Source of the DNA: Methanoregula sp.
GTDB taxonomy: Archaea > Halobacteriota > Methanomicrobia > Methanomicrobiales > Methanospirillaceae
Assembly: GCA_026394695.1 (NCBI GenBank)
Contig: JAPKXT010000025.1
Coordinates: 1-8,273 of the forward strand
Direction: 5' to 3'
DNA: 8,273 nucleotides
Under the pieces are notes generated by a model. It was not told the origin of the DNA and did not search any database. It saw only the letters and a program-made list of their open reading frames with translations. Of this stretch, positions 1 through 6,710 are shown one piece after another. The position numbers and the translations under genes are program-made. Each line of letters starts with the position of its first letter. Position 1 is the first letter of the stretch.

Positions 1-1
1 G

Positions 2-70
2 GTGGATCAATTCGTGGACTGCAAGGACAAACGGCTCAAGATCGCCAGCTTCCGCACTGCAGGACAATGA
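2..70 (+). CDS. 3' end of an unidentified gene (partial)
   Basis: A stop-free frame enters from the left edge and ends at TGA 68-70, giving a 22-residue tail that finishes KIASFRTAGQ. Codon choice is GC-rich (AAG ATC GCC AGC TTC CGC), like the sugar genes downstream and unlike the A/T-rich DNA that follows, which is the main reason to think it is coding. Frame 1 is also open to 159, but its translation looks less protein-like. The fragment is too short to assign to a family. Its position just before a polysaccharide locus fits a glycan-related gene, but that is only a guess. Confidence 0.35.
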   Translation: MDQFVDCKDKRLKIASFRTAGQ

Positions 71-481
71 ATAACGGTGCATCGTACGAATACCTCTCTT
101 GTATCACTGGTCAATTTCTATCTAGAAGAAGATTGCGCACCGGGGATGTGGGTTTTTAAAAAATCAATGAAGTACTCAAGAGAAATGGAGAGTCGGATAA
201 TTCATACAATGTTTTATGCGTTGAAAATGGATTAGGAGGGGAGTCATATATTCCTCTCATGTTCGTCATCACCTTCGGTAGCCTCACTAAAGAGAGATCT
301 CCATTTTTCCTTATCCTTTTTAATCTCCCGTCACCCATATAGTTTAATATTGTGAGGCATTCGTGTCCAGAAGATATTCTTTCACATGATCAGGAGATAC
401 TTACTTCAGCATCCTTGGGATTTTCATCCCACTGATCATCACACTGCGTCGAAATATGCGAAGTTTGGGGGTGCATATTCT
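71..481. other. A/T-rich intergenic region with no convincing gene
   Basis: About 410 bp without a supportable coding region. A 60-codon minus-strand frame (156-338) has no family resemblance and is treated as chance. The stretch holds T-rich tracts (154-158, 303-322) that could end transcription of the upstream gene. A 9-bp inverted repeat (AAATGGAGA near 183-191, TCTCCATTT near 297-305) is widely spaced. A TATA-like box lies near 343-350. The base composition differs sharply from the flanking genes. Confidence 0.5.
343..350 (+). promoter_or_regulatory. Possible TATA box for the sugar-nucleotide operon
   Basis: TTTAATAT lies about 130 bp upstream of the chosen start of the epimerase gene, in an A/T-rich context. 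Archaeal TATA boxes sit about 25 bp before the transcription start, so initiation near 370-375 would give a leader of about 110 nt. The call rests on composition and position only. Confidence 0.25.
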
Positions 482-1411
482 ATGAAATATGTTATAACTG
501 GAGGAGCAGGATTTATTGGCTCCCATATTGCCGATGCACTTGCCAATCGTGGAGATGAGGTTGTTATTTTTGATAATCTTTTTTCCGGCAGGATGGAAAA
601 TATACGGCATCTGGTGGATACACCAACGGTAACTTTTGTGAATGGTAGTGTTACTGATCAGGCACTTCTTCAAAAAGCCTGCAAAGATGCGGATGGCATA
701 TTTCATGAAGCTGCAATTACTTCAGTTCCGCGATCCGTGAAAGATCCTCTTGCTTCAAATGAGGCAAATGTAACGGGAACCCTGAATGTTTTGGTTGCCG
801 CTCAAAAATGTGGAATACAAAAGATCGTCTACGCATCATCCTCTTCAGTCTATGGGGATACACCCACACTCCCCAAAAGGGAGGATATGGTGCCAAATCC
901 AAAGTCCCCGTATGCGATAATAAAAATGACCGGCGAATATTATCTGAATGTCTTTCATGAGCTGTATGGAATGGACACGGTATCGCTTCGGTATTTTAAT
1001 GTCTTTGGGCCACGGCAGGATCCCAACTCTGAATATTCCGCAGTGATCCCGAAATTTATTACAAAAATCCTGCATCACGAATCACCGGTAATCTATGGGG
1101 ATGGATTGCAGACACGGGACTTTACGTATGTGAAAGATGTTGTGCAGGCCAACATCGGTGCGATGGAGAGTGATGCACAGGGTGTTTTCAATGTTGCATA
1201 CGGGAACCGCATTACGTTAATCAATCTCGCACGAACGATTATGGATACACTTGGTGAGGCACTACCTCTCAAATATGAAGCCGGGCGATCGGGTGATATC
1301 CATGATTCTCTTGCAGATATTTCTGCAGCACAGAAAGCCTTCGGGTATGCACCGGAATATACGGTCACTACAGGTCTTGAGGAGACGATTGCATGGTACA
1401 AAAATCAGTAA
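482..1411 (+). CDS. UDP-N-acetylhexosamine 4-epimerase, WbpP/TviC-like (extended SDR)
   Basis: A 309-residue extended short-chain dehydrogenase/reductase predicted to interconvert UDP-GlcNAc and UDP-GalNAc (or their uronic acids) in the cytoplasm using bound NAD. Visible features are the NAD-binding loop GGAGFIGS (7-14), the SSSSVYG stretch with the catalytic Ser (about 121), Tyr144 and Lys148 in SPYAIIK, and RYFNVFGPRQDPNSEYSAVI (170-189), typical of the WbpP group. The position matching E. coli GalE Tyr299 is Ser276 (SGDIHDSLAD), as in WbpP, where a small residue lets N-acetylated sugars fit. The start at 482 was chosen because GGGGGTG (467-473) lies 8 nt upstream and the fold begins at once (MKYVITGG). 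An in-frame ATG at 386 would add 32 residues with no family match and no ribosome site. It overlaps the dehydrogenase gene by 19 nt, so the two are probably co-translated. UDP-glucose 4-epimerase is the alternative. Confidence 0.85.
   Translation: MKYVITGGAGFIGSHIADALANRGDEVVIFDNLFSGRMENIRHLVDTPTVTFVNGSVTDQALLQKACKDADGIFHEAAITSVPRSVKDPLASNEANVTGTLNVLVAAQKCGIQKIVYASSSSVYGDTPTLPKREDMVPNPKSPYAIIKMTGEYYLNVFHELYGMDTVSLRYFNVFGPRQDPNSEYSAVIPKFITKILHHESPVIYGDGLQTRDFTYVKDVVQANIGAMESDAQGVFNVAYGNRITLINLARTIMDTLGEALPLKYEAGRSGDIHDSLADISAAQKAFGYAPEYTVTTGLEETIAWYKNQ
1379..1385 (+). promoter_or_regulatory. Ribosome binding site for the dehydrogenase, inside the epimerase gene
   Basis: GAGGAGA lies 7 nt before ATG 1393 and within the last codons of the epimerase gene. 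It supports the start of the dehydrogenase and a 19-nt gene overlap, and so coupled translation. Confidence 0.6.
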
Positions 1412-2639
1412 AGGGACAAACGGTTTGTGTTGTGGGTCTCGGTTATGTTGGTACGCCCCTTGCAGAGGCATTTGCCGAACATGTTTCAACGATTGGATTC
1501 GATATTGATCAGCGTAAAGTTGATTCGCTTGTTGCATCCGGGTCGAAAATTCGGGCAACAACAGATCCAGCCGCAATAAAAGATGCGGATTTTGTCATGC
1601 TCTGCGTTCCAACACCGGTGACGAAAGCCAAAGACCCGGATCTCGGGCCGGTTAGATCGGCAACCACAACCGTCGGCAGGAACCTGAAGCGGGGTGCAAT
1701 TGTGGTTCTTGAGTCTACCGTATATCCCGGAGTAACCGAAGAGATCGTCATCCCCATTCTTGAGCAGGAATCCGGTCTGAAGTGCGGGAAAGATTTTTTC
1801 GTCGGCTACTCTCCCGAACGAATCAACCCCAACGATGATGCACATACACTCGATAAAATCACCAAGATCGTTGCCGGGATGGATGAAAAGACCACTGAAA
1901 TGCTCGTCGAGCTTTACAGTCATGTCACCAAGGTCTACTGTGCGCCGAATATCAAGACCGCAGAAGCCGCAAAAGTGATCGAAAACATCCAGCGTGATTT
2001 GAACATCGCGCTGATGAATGAGCTTGCACTTATCTTTGAGCGTTTGGGGCTTGATACCCAGGCAGTGCTTGATGCGGCAGGGACCAAATGGAACTTCCAC
2101 CCGTACCGTCCGGGGCTGGTGGGTGGCCACTGCATTCCGGTAGATCCGTATTATCTCGTGATGAAAGCAGAAGAGATTGGCTATCACCCTCAGGTGATTC
2201 TTGCCGGGCGGGCCATCAATGATTCGATGCCAAAACATGTGGCGGAGCTGGCAATCAAGGGACTGAATGAAGTGGGGAAAGTTATCAAGGGTTCCAAAGT
2301 CCTGATTATGGGACTTACGTACAAAGAAGATGTTCCGGATACCCGTGAGTCCCCGTTGAAGAAATTATCCATGAGCTCAAGGAGTTCAAGGTGGACGTGT
2401 ACGGATATGATCCGTTGCTTCCCGATGAGGTGATCGAGCGGTTTGGTGCGAAACCCCTTCCCCGGCTGAATATTAAGGTTGATGCAGTGATCATTGCGGT
2501 AGCGCATTCTCAGTTCAAGACGATGCCGATTGAGAAGATCCGGGAATTGATGAGCGATCATCCGGTGCTGATCGATGTGAGGGGGATGGCAGACTGGGAA
2601 ACCGCTAAAACAAAAGGATTCTATTACAGGAAGTTATGA
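1393..2639 (+). CDS. tviB: UDP-N-acetylhexosamine 6-dehydrogenase (TviB/WbpO type), split by a one-base frameshift
   Basis: Oxidises C6 of a UDP-N-acetyl-hexosamine to the uronic acid using 2 NAD+. The first frame (1393-2433) carries the NAD loop GLGYVG (15-20), ESTVYPG (108-114), GYSPERINPND (138-148), AAKVIENIQRDLNIAL (192-207) and GLVGGHCIPVDPYY (241-254) with catalytic Cys247. Homology continues to DTRESP (codon 321, 2353-2355), where it leaves the family pattern. The frame one base back then gives VEEIIHELKEFKVDVYGYDP and the rest of the C-terminal domain to TGA 2637-2639. Restoring one base in the CCCC run at 2351-2354 yields about 415 residues, the normal family length. The break is therefore a one-base deletion in a short homopolymer, either a sequencing error or a genuine mutation removing the C-terminal UDP-binding domain. 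TviB- and WbpO-like sequences share the STVYPG and SPERINPGD patterns. UDP-ManNAc dehydrogenase (WecC) is a related alternative. Confidence 0.85.
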
Positions 2640-2658
2640 AAAGTACCGTGAATAACGT

Positions 2659-2672
2659 ATTCAAATTTGAAT
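2659..2672. repeat. 14-bp perfect palindrome in the gap before gmd
   Basis: ATTCAAATTTGAAT is its own reverse complement and sits in the 136-bp gap between the dehydrogenase and gmd. It could be an operator. A palindrome of this length is expected by chance about once in an A/T-rich window of this size, so the call rests on its intergenic position. Confidence 0.3.
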
Positions 2673-2730
2673 TATTTCACCATGAAAATCCTTCAGGATA
2701 TGACAGAAACATCTATCAAATCCAAAAAAG

Positions 2731-2743
2731 GAAATATTTGTAT
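2731..2743 (+). promoter_or_regulatory. Possible promoter (BRE/TATA-like) for gmd
   Basis: A purine-rich run (AAAAAAGG, 2724-2731) is followed by AAATATTTGTA, about 40 bp before ATG 2776, in the only sizeable gap of the sugar-gene block. Initiation near 2760 would leave a short leader. No strong ribosome site precedes gmd, which fits a near-leaderless transcript. The call is based on composition only. Confidence 0.3.
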
Positions 2744-2775
2744 CCACAGTATGTTAACAAATTAATACGGAAATT

Positions 2776-3822
2776 ATGGTAAAAAAAGCATTTATTACCG
2801 GCATTACTGGTCAGGACGGGTCATACCTTGCTGAACTATTATTGTCAAAAGGGTACGAAGTACATGGCCTGATCAGGCGTTCTTCGACGTTCAATACCAG
2901 CCGGATTGACCAGATATATGTTGACCCCCATACCCCTCATGCCAGAATGTTTCTCCATTACGGGGATCTTTCCGATTCGGAACAGATCGCAAATATCATG
3001 TACAATTTTCAACCGGATGAAGTGTATCACCTCGGCGCCCAGAGTCATGTCCGGGTAAGTTTTGAGACCCCGGAATATACCGGTAATGTCACGGCACTCG
3101 GGACTACACGTCTTTTAGAGGCAGTGCACCGAAGCAACCATGGGATGAAGTTCTACCAGGCATCTTCAAGCGAGATGTTTGGGGCGTCAGCTCCCCCGCA
3201 GGATGAGAATACACCATTCCATCCCCGGAGTCCGTATGCCTGCAGCAAGGTCTATGCGTACTGGATGGTGCGCAATTACCGTGAAGGATACAACATGTTT
3301 GCGACAAACGGGATTCTCTTTAACCACGAGTCACCTCGCCGGGGTGAGACTTTTGTCACCAGAAAGATAACCCGAGGTATAGCCAGAATACTCGCAAAAA
3401 AGGAAAAATATATATATCTCGGAAACCTTGATGCCCGCCGTGACTGGGGTTTCGCGCCCGAGTATGTGGAATGCATGTGGCAGATCCTCCAGCAGAAAGA
3501 AGCTGATGATTATGTGATTGGTATCGGGGAAACCCATTCGGTGAAGGAGTTCCTTGACGCAGCACTATCCTACGTTGGACTTGATATTGAGAAGCATATA
3601 AAAATTGATCCGAAATACTTCCGGCCAACTGAAGTCGAAGTGCTTATCTCAAATCCGGAAAAAGCAAGGAAAAATCTTGGCTGGAAACCGAAAATACGGT
3701 TTGATGCATTGGTTAAAATTATGATGGATGCTGACATGCGTGCGATTGGACTGGCACCGGTTGGCGAAGGGGATAACATCCTGAAAAAGACGTTCCCGAA
3801 AAAGTGGTGGAAGAAAGACTAA
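2776..3822 (+). CDS. gmd: GDP-mannose 4,6-dehydratase
   Basis: Converts GDP-D-mannose to GDP-4-keto-6-deoxy-D-mannose, the first step to GDP-L-fucose, GDP-rhamnose or related 6-deoxyhexoses. The 348-residue length is normal for the family. Visible signatures are the nucleotide loop GITGQDGSYL (9-18), RRSSTFNTSRID (34-45), HLGAQSHVRVSFETPEYT (85-102), the active-site stretch ASSSEMFG (129-136) with the catalytic Glu133, SPYACSK with Tyr154 and Lys158, NHESPRRGETFVTRKI (183-198), and YLGNLDARRDWGFAPEYV (214-231) for GDP-sugar binding. The fold begins right after the ATG (MVKKAFITG), which supports this start. It lies 32 nt upstream of fcl on the same strand, the usual gmd-fcl pairing, so GDP-L-fucose is the likely product. 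All key residues appear intact. Confidence 0.95.
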   Translation: MVKKAFITGITGQDGSYLAELLLSKGYEVHGLIRRSSTFNTSRIDQIYVDPHTPHARMFLHYGDLSDSEQIANIMYNFQPDEVYHLGAQSHVRVSFETPEYTGNVTALGTTRLLEAVHRSNHGMKFYQASSSEMFGASAPPQDENTPFHPRSPYACSKVYAYWMVRNYREGYNMFATNGILFNHESPRRGETFVTRKITRGIARILAKKEKYIYLGNLDARRDWGFAPEYVECMWQILQQKEADDYVIGIGETHSVKEFLDAALSYVGLDIEKHIKIDPKYFRPTEVEVLISNPEKARKNLGWKPKIRFDALVKIMMDADMRAIGLAPVGEGDNILKKTFPKKWWKKD

Positions 3823-3854
3823 ATATCATATATTCATGACCGGGAGTTCCTGAA

Positions 3855-4796
3855 ATGACATTCTGGGAAAGTAAAAAGATTCTTATCACAGGTGGTGCAG
3901 GATTTCTTGGATCGCATATTGTTGAACAGCTTCGTGAACGGGAAGTAGATAATTCACAACTTTATATCCCCCGCAGCAAGGATCTTGACCTTCGGAAATG
4001 GGAGAACTGTGTCAAAGCGGTAAAAGGAAGGGATATTGTCATCCACCTTGCCGCGAAAGTCGGAGGCATCGGATTCAACCAGAAGTATCCCGGCGAACTA
4101 TTCTATGACAACGCGATTATGGGCATCCAGATAATCGAGGCAGCCCGACAGGAGGGTGTGGAGAAGTGTGTGATTTTGGGTACCGTCTGCGCTTACCCGA
4201 AATTCACGCAGGTTCCGTTCAGCGAGGATGAACTCTGGAACGGGTACCCGGAAGAGACCAATGCCCCATACGGGATTGCGAAGAAAGCACTCCTTGTGCA
4301 GGTGCAGGCATACCGGCAGCAGTACGGATTCAACGCGATCTACCTCCTGCCGGTGAACCTCTATGGACCGCGCGATAATTTCAACGTGGAGAGTTCGCAT
4401 GTAATCCCGGCACTGATCAAGAAGTTTGTTGATGCCGTTAAGGAAAAGAAATCCATCGTTGATGTCTGGGGTACCGGGGCAGCTTCCCGTGAATTCCTCT
4501 ATGTTGAGGATGCAGCACGTGCTATTGTCCTTGCTACAGAGCGGTACAACAAACCTGAACCAGTCAACCTCGGCGCTGGGAAGGAGATCTCGATCAAGGA
4601 TCTTGTCACAATTCTCAAGGAGCAGACCGGTTACACGGGTGAAATCCACTGGGACACGACCAGACCCGACGGCCAACCGCGGCGGTGTCTTGTCACATCC
4701 CGCGCTGAGAAGGAATTCGGTTTTGTAGCGCGGGTACCTTTCAATGAGGGGCTGAGGCGGACGGTTGCGTGGTATATTGAACATACTTGTAAATAG
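3855..4796 (+). CDS. fcl: GDP-L-fucose synthase (GDP-4-keto-6-deoxymannose 3,5-epimerase/4-reductase)
   Basis: Completes GDP-L-fucose synthesis from the Gmd product by epimerising C3 and C5 and reducing C4 with NADPH. The 313-residue length is normal. The nucleotide loop GGAGFLGS is at 13-20, HLAAKVGGI at 64-72 and LGTVCAYP at 108-115. Tyr139 and Lys143 lie in NAPYGIAKKA, and NLYGPRDNF is followed by SSHVIPALI with His182. By comparison with E. coli Fcl, Cys112 and His182 match the two epimerisation residues (Cys109, His179) and Tyr139/Lys143 the reductase pair, while the catalytic Ser is replaced by Thr110. Near the C-terminus the usual CLDTSRA pattern reads CLVTSRA, a minor departure. A GGGAG ribosome site at 3842-3846 sits 8 nt before the ATG. 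It is probably co-transcribed with gmd. Confidence 0.93.
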   Translation: MTFWESKKILITGGAGFLGSHIVEQLREREVDNSQLYIPRSKDLDLRKWENCVKAVKGRDIVIHLAAKVGGIGFNQKYPGELFYDNAIMGIQIIEAARQEGVEKCVILGTVCAYPKFTQVPFSEDELWNGYPEETNAPYGIAKKALLVQVQAYRQQYGFNAIYLLPVNLYGPRDNFNVESSHVIPALIKKFVDAVKEKKSIVDVWGTGAASREFLYVEDAARAIVLATERYNKPEPVNLGAGKEISIKDLVTILKEQTGYTGEIHWDTTRPDGQPRRCLVTSRAEKEFGFVARVPFNEGLRRTVAWYIEHTCK

Positions 4797-4821
4797 TAAA
4801 GTGAGTAGAGAATATTCTAGA

Positions 4822-4829
4822 TTTATTAA
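4822..4829 (+). promoter_or_regulatory. Possible TATA box for the exporter permease
   Basis: TTTATTAA lies about 32 bp before ATG 4861 in a 64-bp A/T-rich gap that also holds a 10-bp palindrome (AGAATATTCT, about 4809-4818). Initiation about 25 bp downstream would give a leader of around 10 nt. The exporter may therefore have its own promoter. Confidence 0.3.
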
Positions 4830-4860
4830 GTTCCTGACTCTAATCAGAAGTACGTGATCA

Positions 4861-5706
4861 ATGACTGATACAAACCACGCTGAATCACAAATCCCAACCC
4901 TCATCATCCGCCCGCCCCGGAAATGGGTGCCGGTAGATCTTCATGAACTCTGGAATTACCGGGAACTTCTTACTTCATTCACGATGCGGGATATAAAAAT
5001 CCGGTACAAACAGACGGCACTTGGGTTTTTATGGGCGATCATCCAGCCGCTTTTCATGATGCTGATCTTCACAATCATTTTCGGGGGTTTTGCAAAAATT
5101 CCCTCTGATGGTATACCGTACCCTCTCTTCTCCTTTGCCGCACTCCTGCCATGGATACTCTTTTCCGAAGGGCTCACGCGATCAACGATGAGCATGGTGG
5201 CAAATGCAAACATTATGACAAAGGTGTACTTCCCCCGGCTGATCATGCCGATTTCCGGTATCCTCTCCCCGCTTGTGGACTTTGTCGTATCTATTTCGAT
5301 TCTGGTCCTGATGATGGCATACTACGGCTTTATGCCAACAATCAATGTCGTATTCCTTCCCCTCTTTATCCTGCTTGCACTTGCCACTTCACTGGGTATC
5401 GGGCTCTGGCTTTCGGCGTTGAACGTCAAGTACCGTGATTTCCAGTACACGGTTCCCTTCATCATCCAGCTCTGGATGTATGCGTCACCGGTTGTCTACC
5501 CGGCAAGCATGATCCCGGAAGCGATACGTCCCCTGTATGGACTGAACCCGATGGCGGGTGTAATTGAGGGATTCAGATGGGCATTACTCGGGACGGAAAT
5601 CCCCGGTGCGATGATCTTTGTTTCCGTTGGCGTTGTTGCAGTGCTGCTTGTTTCAGGGATGTTTTATTTCCGGAGGATGGAGCAGTATTATGCGGATATT
5701 GTATGA
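4861..5706 (+). CDS. wzm: ABC-2 type polysaccharide export permease (Wzm/TagG-like)
   Basis: The membrane subunit of a polysaccharide ABC exporter, which with a Wzt ATPase moves a lipid-linked glycan across the cytoplasmic membrane. The 281-residue length is typical. The N-terminal cytoplasmic part contains the interface helix signature RDIKIRYKQTALGFLWAIIQP (43-63). About six hydrophobic segments follow at roughly 55-77, 88-103, 128-156, 160-187, 196-214 and 248-270. The family motif NVKYRDFQYTVPFIIQLWMY (188-207) and LNPMAGVIEGFRWALLG (228-244) are clear. The start is favoured by GTGATC at 4854-4859, which matches the extended anti-SD of archaeal 16S rRNA. It follows fcl and ends 33 nt before a wzt start, the normal wzm-wzt order, but that wzt is only a stub. 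The permease itself appears complete. Confidence 0.93.
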   Translation: MTDTNHAESQIPTLIIRPPRKWVPVDLHELWNYRELLTSFTMRDIKIRYKQTALGFLWAIIQPLFMMLIFTIIFGGFAKIPSDGIPYPLFSFAALLPWILFSEGLTRSTMSMVANANIMTKVYFPRLIMPISGILSPLVDFVVSISILVLMMAYYGFMPTINVVFLPLFILLALATSLGIGLWLSALNVKYRDFQYTVPFIIQLWMYASPVVYPASMIPEAIRPLYGLNPMAGVIEGFRWALLGTEIPGAMIFVSVGVVAVLLVSGMFYFRRMEQYYADIV

Positions 5707-5739
5707 ATTACAACGTGCAGGATCAGTGAACCAGACATT

Positions 5740-5871
5740 ATGACCGATGACATTGCGATCCGCGTCCGTAATCTCGGCAAGAAATATCAGCTCGGCGGAC
5801 CGCAGGAACAATACCTCACGCTCCGCGATGCCATTGTCAATTCACTAGAAAAGTTTCAGCAGTATGCCTGA
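5740..5871 (+). pseudogene. wzt: Wzt exporter ATPase, N-terminal stub 1
   Basis: Immediately after the permease, ATG 5740 opens a frame reading TDDIAIRVRNLGKKYQLGG and PQEQYLTLRDAIVNS, the usual N-terminus of a Wzt-type ABC ATPase. It stops at TGA 5869-5871 after only 43 residues, against roughly 250-450 in the family. The Walker A, ABC signature and Walker B motifs are all absent. Its first 35 codons match the second stub at 6874; over codons 5-35 the DNA is 79/93 identical and the protein 27/31. After codon 35 the similarity collapses (LEKFQQYA), so an internal deletion or junction near 5845 is likely. The DNA after the stop is A/T-rich and unrelated. It cannot make a working ATPase. Confidence 0.8.
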
Positions 5872-5943
5872 ACATCGTTTACGGGTGCGATGGGTCAGTT
5901 ATGATGGGAGAATAAAAATATTAACGTCAGGGTCATACAGAAG

Positions 5944-5957
5944 AATGCAAGTGCATT
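5944..5957. promoter_or_regulatory. Possible operator: inverted repeat upstream of the MNT/HEPN pair
   Basis: AATGCA-AG-TGCATT is a perfect 6-bp inverted repeat with a 2-bp centre, 35 bp before the MNT start and just downstream of an A/T-rich TATA-like tract (AATAAAAATATTAA, about 5911-5924). Toxin-antitoxin operons are often autoregulated from such sites. No binding evidence is visible. Confidence 0.35.
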
Positions 5958-5992
5958 GTACCTGAATAATTGATAACAGAAATGGATACTTT

Positions 5993-6337
5993 ATGCAAAA
6001 AAAGAACGTCCCCAAGAAAATCTTACATGATATCATACAGCGGATTGTTGAGGTAGCACATCCGGAACGGATTATCATGTTCGGCTCTGCAGCTCGTGGA
6101 GAGATGGGACCACACAGTGATATCGATCTTCTTGTGATCAAAAAAGGTGTCAGGAATCCCCGGGACGTAGCAGCAAAGATCTATATGCGGCTTTATGGGG
6201 TTGGCAAGGCCGTGGATATCATCGTCGTTTCCCCTAAACAGGTTGAGCAATATCGTGATTCGCCGTATCTGGTGATTTATCCTGCCACACGGGAGGGTGT
6301 CGTGATCTATGACGCGGAAAAGATTGCCACCGGATAA
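5993..6337 (+). CDS. MNT-family minimal nucleotidyltransferase (MntA-like antitoxin)
   Basis: A 114-residue minimal nucleotidyltransferase. The diagnostic GSx10DxD motif is complete: Gly31-Ser32, Asp43 and Asp45 in GSAARGEMGPHSDIDLLVI. The likely third metal-binding acid is Asp75 in AVDIIVV. In characterised MntA-HepT (type VII) modules such enzymes AMPylate a HEPN toxin and so silence it, which is the inferred role here. It overlaps the downstream HEPN gene by 29 nt, the hallmark pairing of these modules. The ATG at 5993 is preferred because the protein begins with a short lysine-rich segment directly before the helix of the fold; the ribosome site is weak. It sits between the two wzt stubs, so it is cargo relative to the exporter operon. 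Confidence 0.88.
   Translation: MQKKNVPKKILHDIIQRIVEVAHPERIIMFGSAARGEMGPHSDIDLLVIKKGVRNPRDVAAKIYMRLYGVGKAVDIIVVSPKQVEQYRDSPYLVIYPATREGVVIYDAEKIATG
6302..6307 (+). promoter_or_regulatory. Ribosome site for HEPN inside the MNT gene
   Basis: GTGATC lies one nucleotide before ATG 6309, with GGGAGGGTG just upstream (6291-6299). It matches the extended anti-SD in the same position as for the permease start and supports the 29-nt overlap and coupled translation. Confidence 0.5.
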
Positions 6338-6710
6338 TCCGGTTGAGTGGCTGAATCGTGCAAAGAGCAGTCTGGCTCTTGCAAAACAACGCTCCAGAGA
6401 AATTTACCCGGAAGATCTTTGTTTTCAGGCTCAACAGGCAGCCGAGAAAGCGATTAAGGCGGTATACATCTCAAAGAAAGTGGCATTCCCCTATATTCAT
6501 GACATATCGCAGCTTTTGGCAGCTCTTGAAAAAGAAAATGTGATCATTCCCAACGATATAAAAAATGCGTCAACGCTTACACTGTATGCAGCTCAAACAC
6601 GGTATCCCGGATTGGAAGGTCCGGTCAGTGATGAAGAATATCACGAAGCTCTGCTGTTGGCAGAACGTGTTGTTGTTTGGGCAGAAAAAACCATTAAACC
6701 ACCTCATTGA
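6309..6710 (+). CDS. HEPN-domain protein (toxin partner of MNT)
   Basis: A 133-residue, mostly helical HEPN-domain protein. The diagnostic helix is FQAQQAAEKAIKAVYISK (39-56), followed by HDISQLL (64-70) and TRYPG (97-101), the pattern of the PF05168 HEPN group that partners minimal nucleotidyltransferases. In type VII toxin-antitoxin modules the HEPN partner is an RNase held inactive by its MNT. Here the classic Rx4-6H RNase motif is not visible: after Arg98 the next His is 14 residues on (His112). The activity may therefore differ, or the pair may form a non-toxic complex. The start at ATG 6309 overlaps the MNT gene by 29 nt. The gene ends 163 nt before the second wzt stub. Confidence 0.85.
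   Translation: MTRKRLPPDNPVEWLNRAKSSLALAKQRSREIYPEDLCFQAQQAAEKAIKAVYISKKVAFPYIHDISQLLAALEKENVIIPNDIKNASTLTLYAAQTRYPGLEGPVSDEEYHEALLLAERVVVWAEKTIKPPH

Noticed and set aside
183..305. 9-bp inverted repeat AAATGGAGA / TCTCCATTT
   Set aside because: The arms are about 106 bp apart and short, with no transposase or target duplication nearby; probably chance.
156..338. A 60-codon minus-strand frame in the left intergenic region
   Set aside because: No domain, no ribosome site, A/T-rich composition and no plausible neighbour; most likely chance.
386..481. A 32-residue N-terminal extension of the epimerase from ATG 386
   Set aside because: It has no ribosome site and no family resemblance, while ATG 482 has GGGGGTG at good spacing and starts exactly at the nucleotide-binding strand.
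1486..2238. A long (250-codon) minus-strand frame opposite the dehydrogenase
   Set aside because: It is the shadow of a clearly recognisable gene with intact catalytic motifs on the + strand; its translation has no recognisable domain.
2340..2360. Programmed -1 ribosomal frameshift in the dehydrogenase
   Set aside because: The zero-frame codons TCC CCG preceded by G do not form the X XXY YYZ slippery pattern, and this enzyme family has no known frameshift use.
4098..4907. A 269-codon minus-strand frame opposite fcl
   Set aside because: It overlaps a clear GDP-fucose synthase with all catalytic residues; it arises from the codon usage of that gene.
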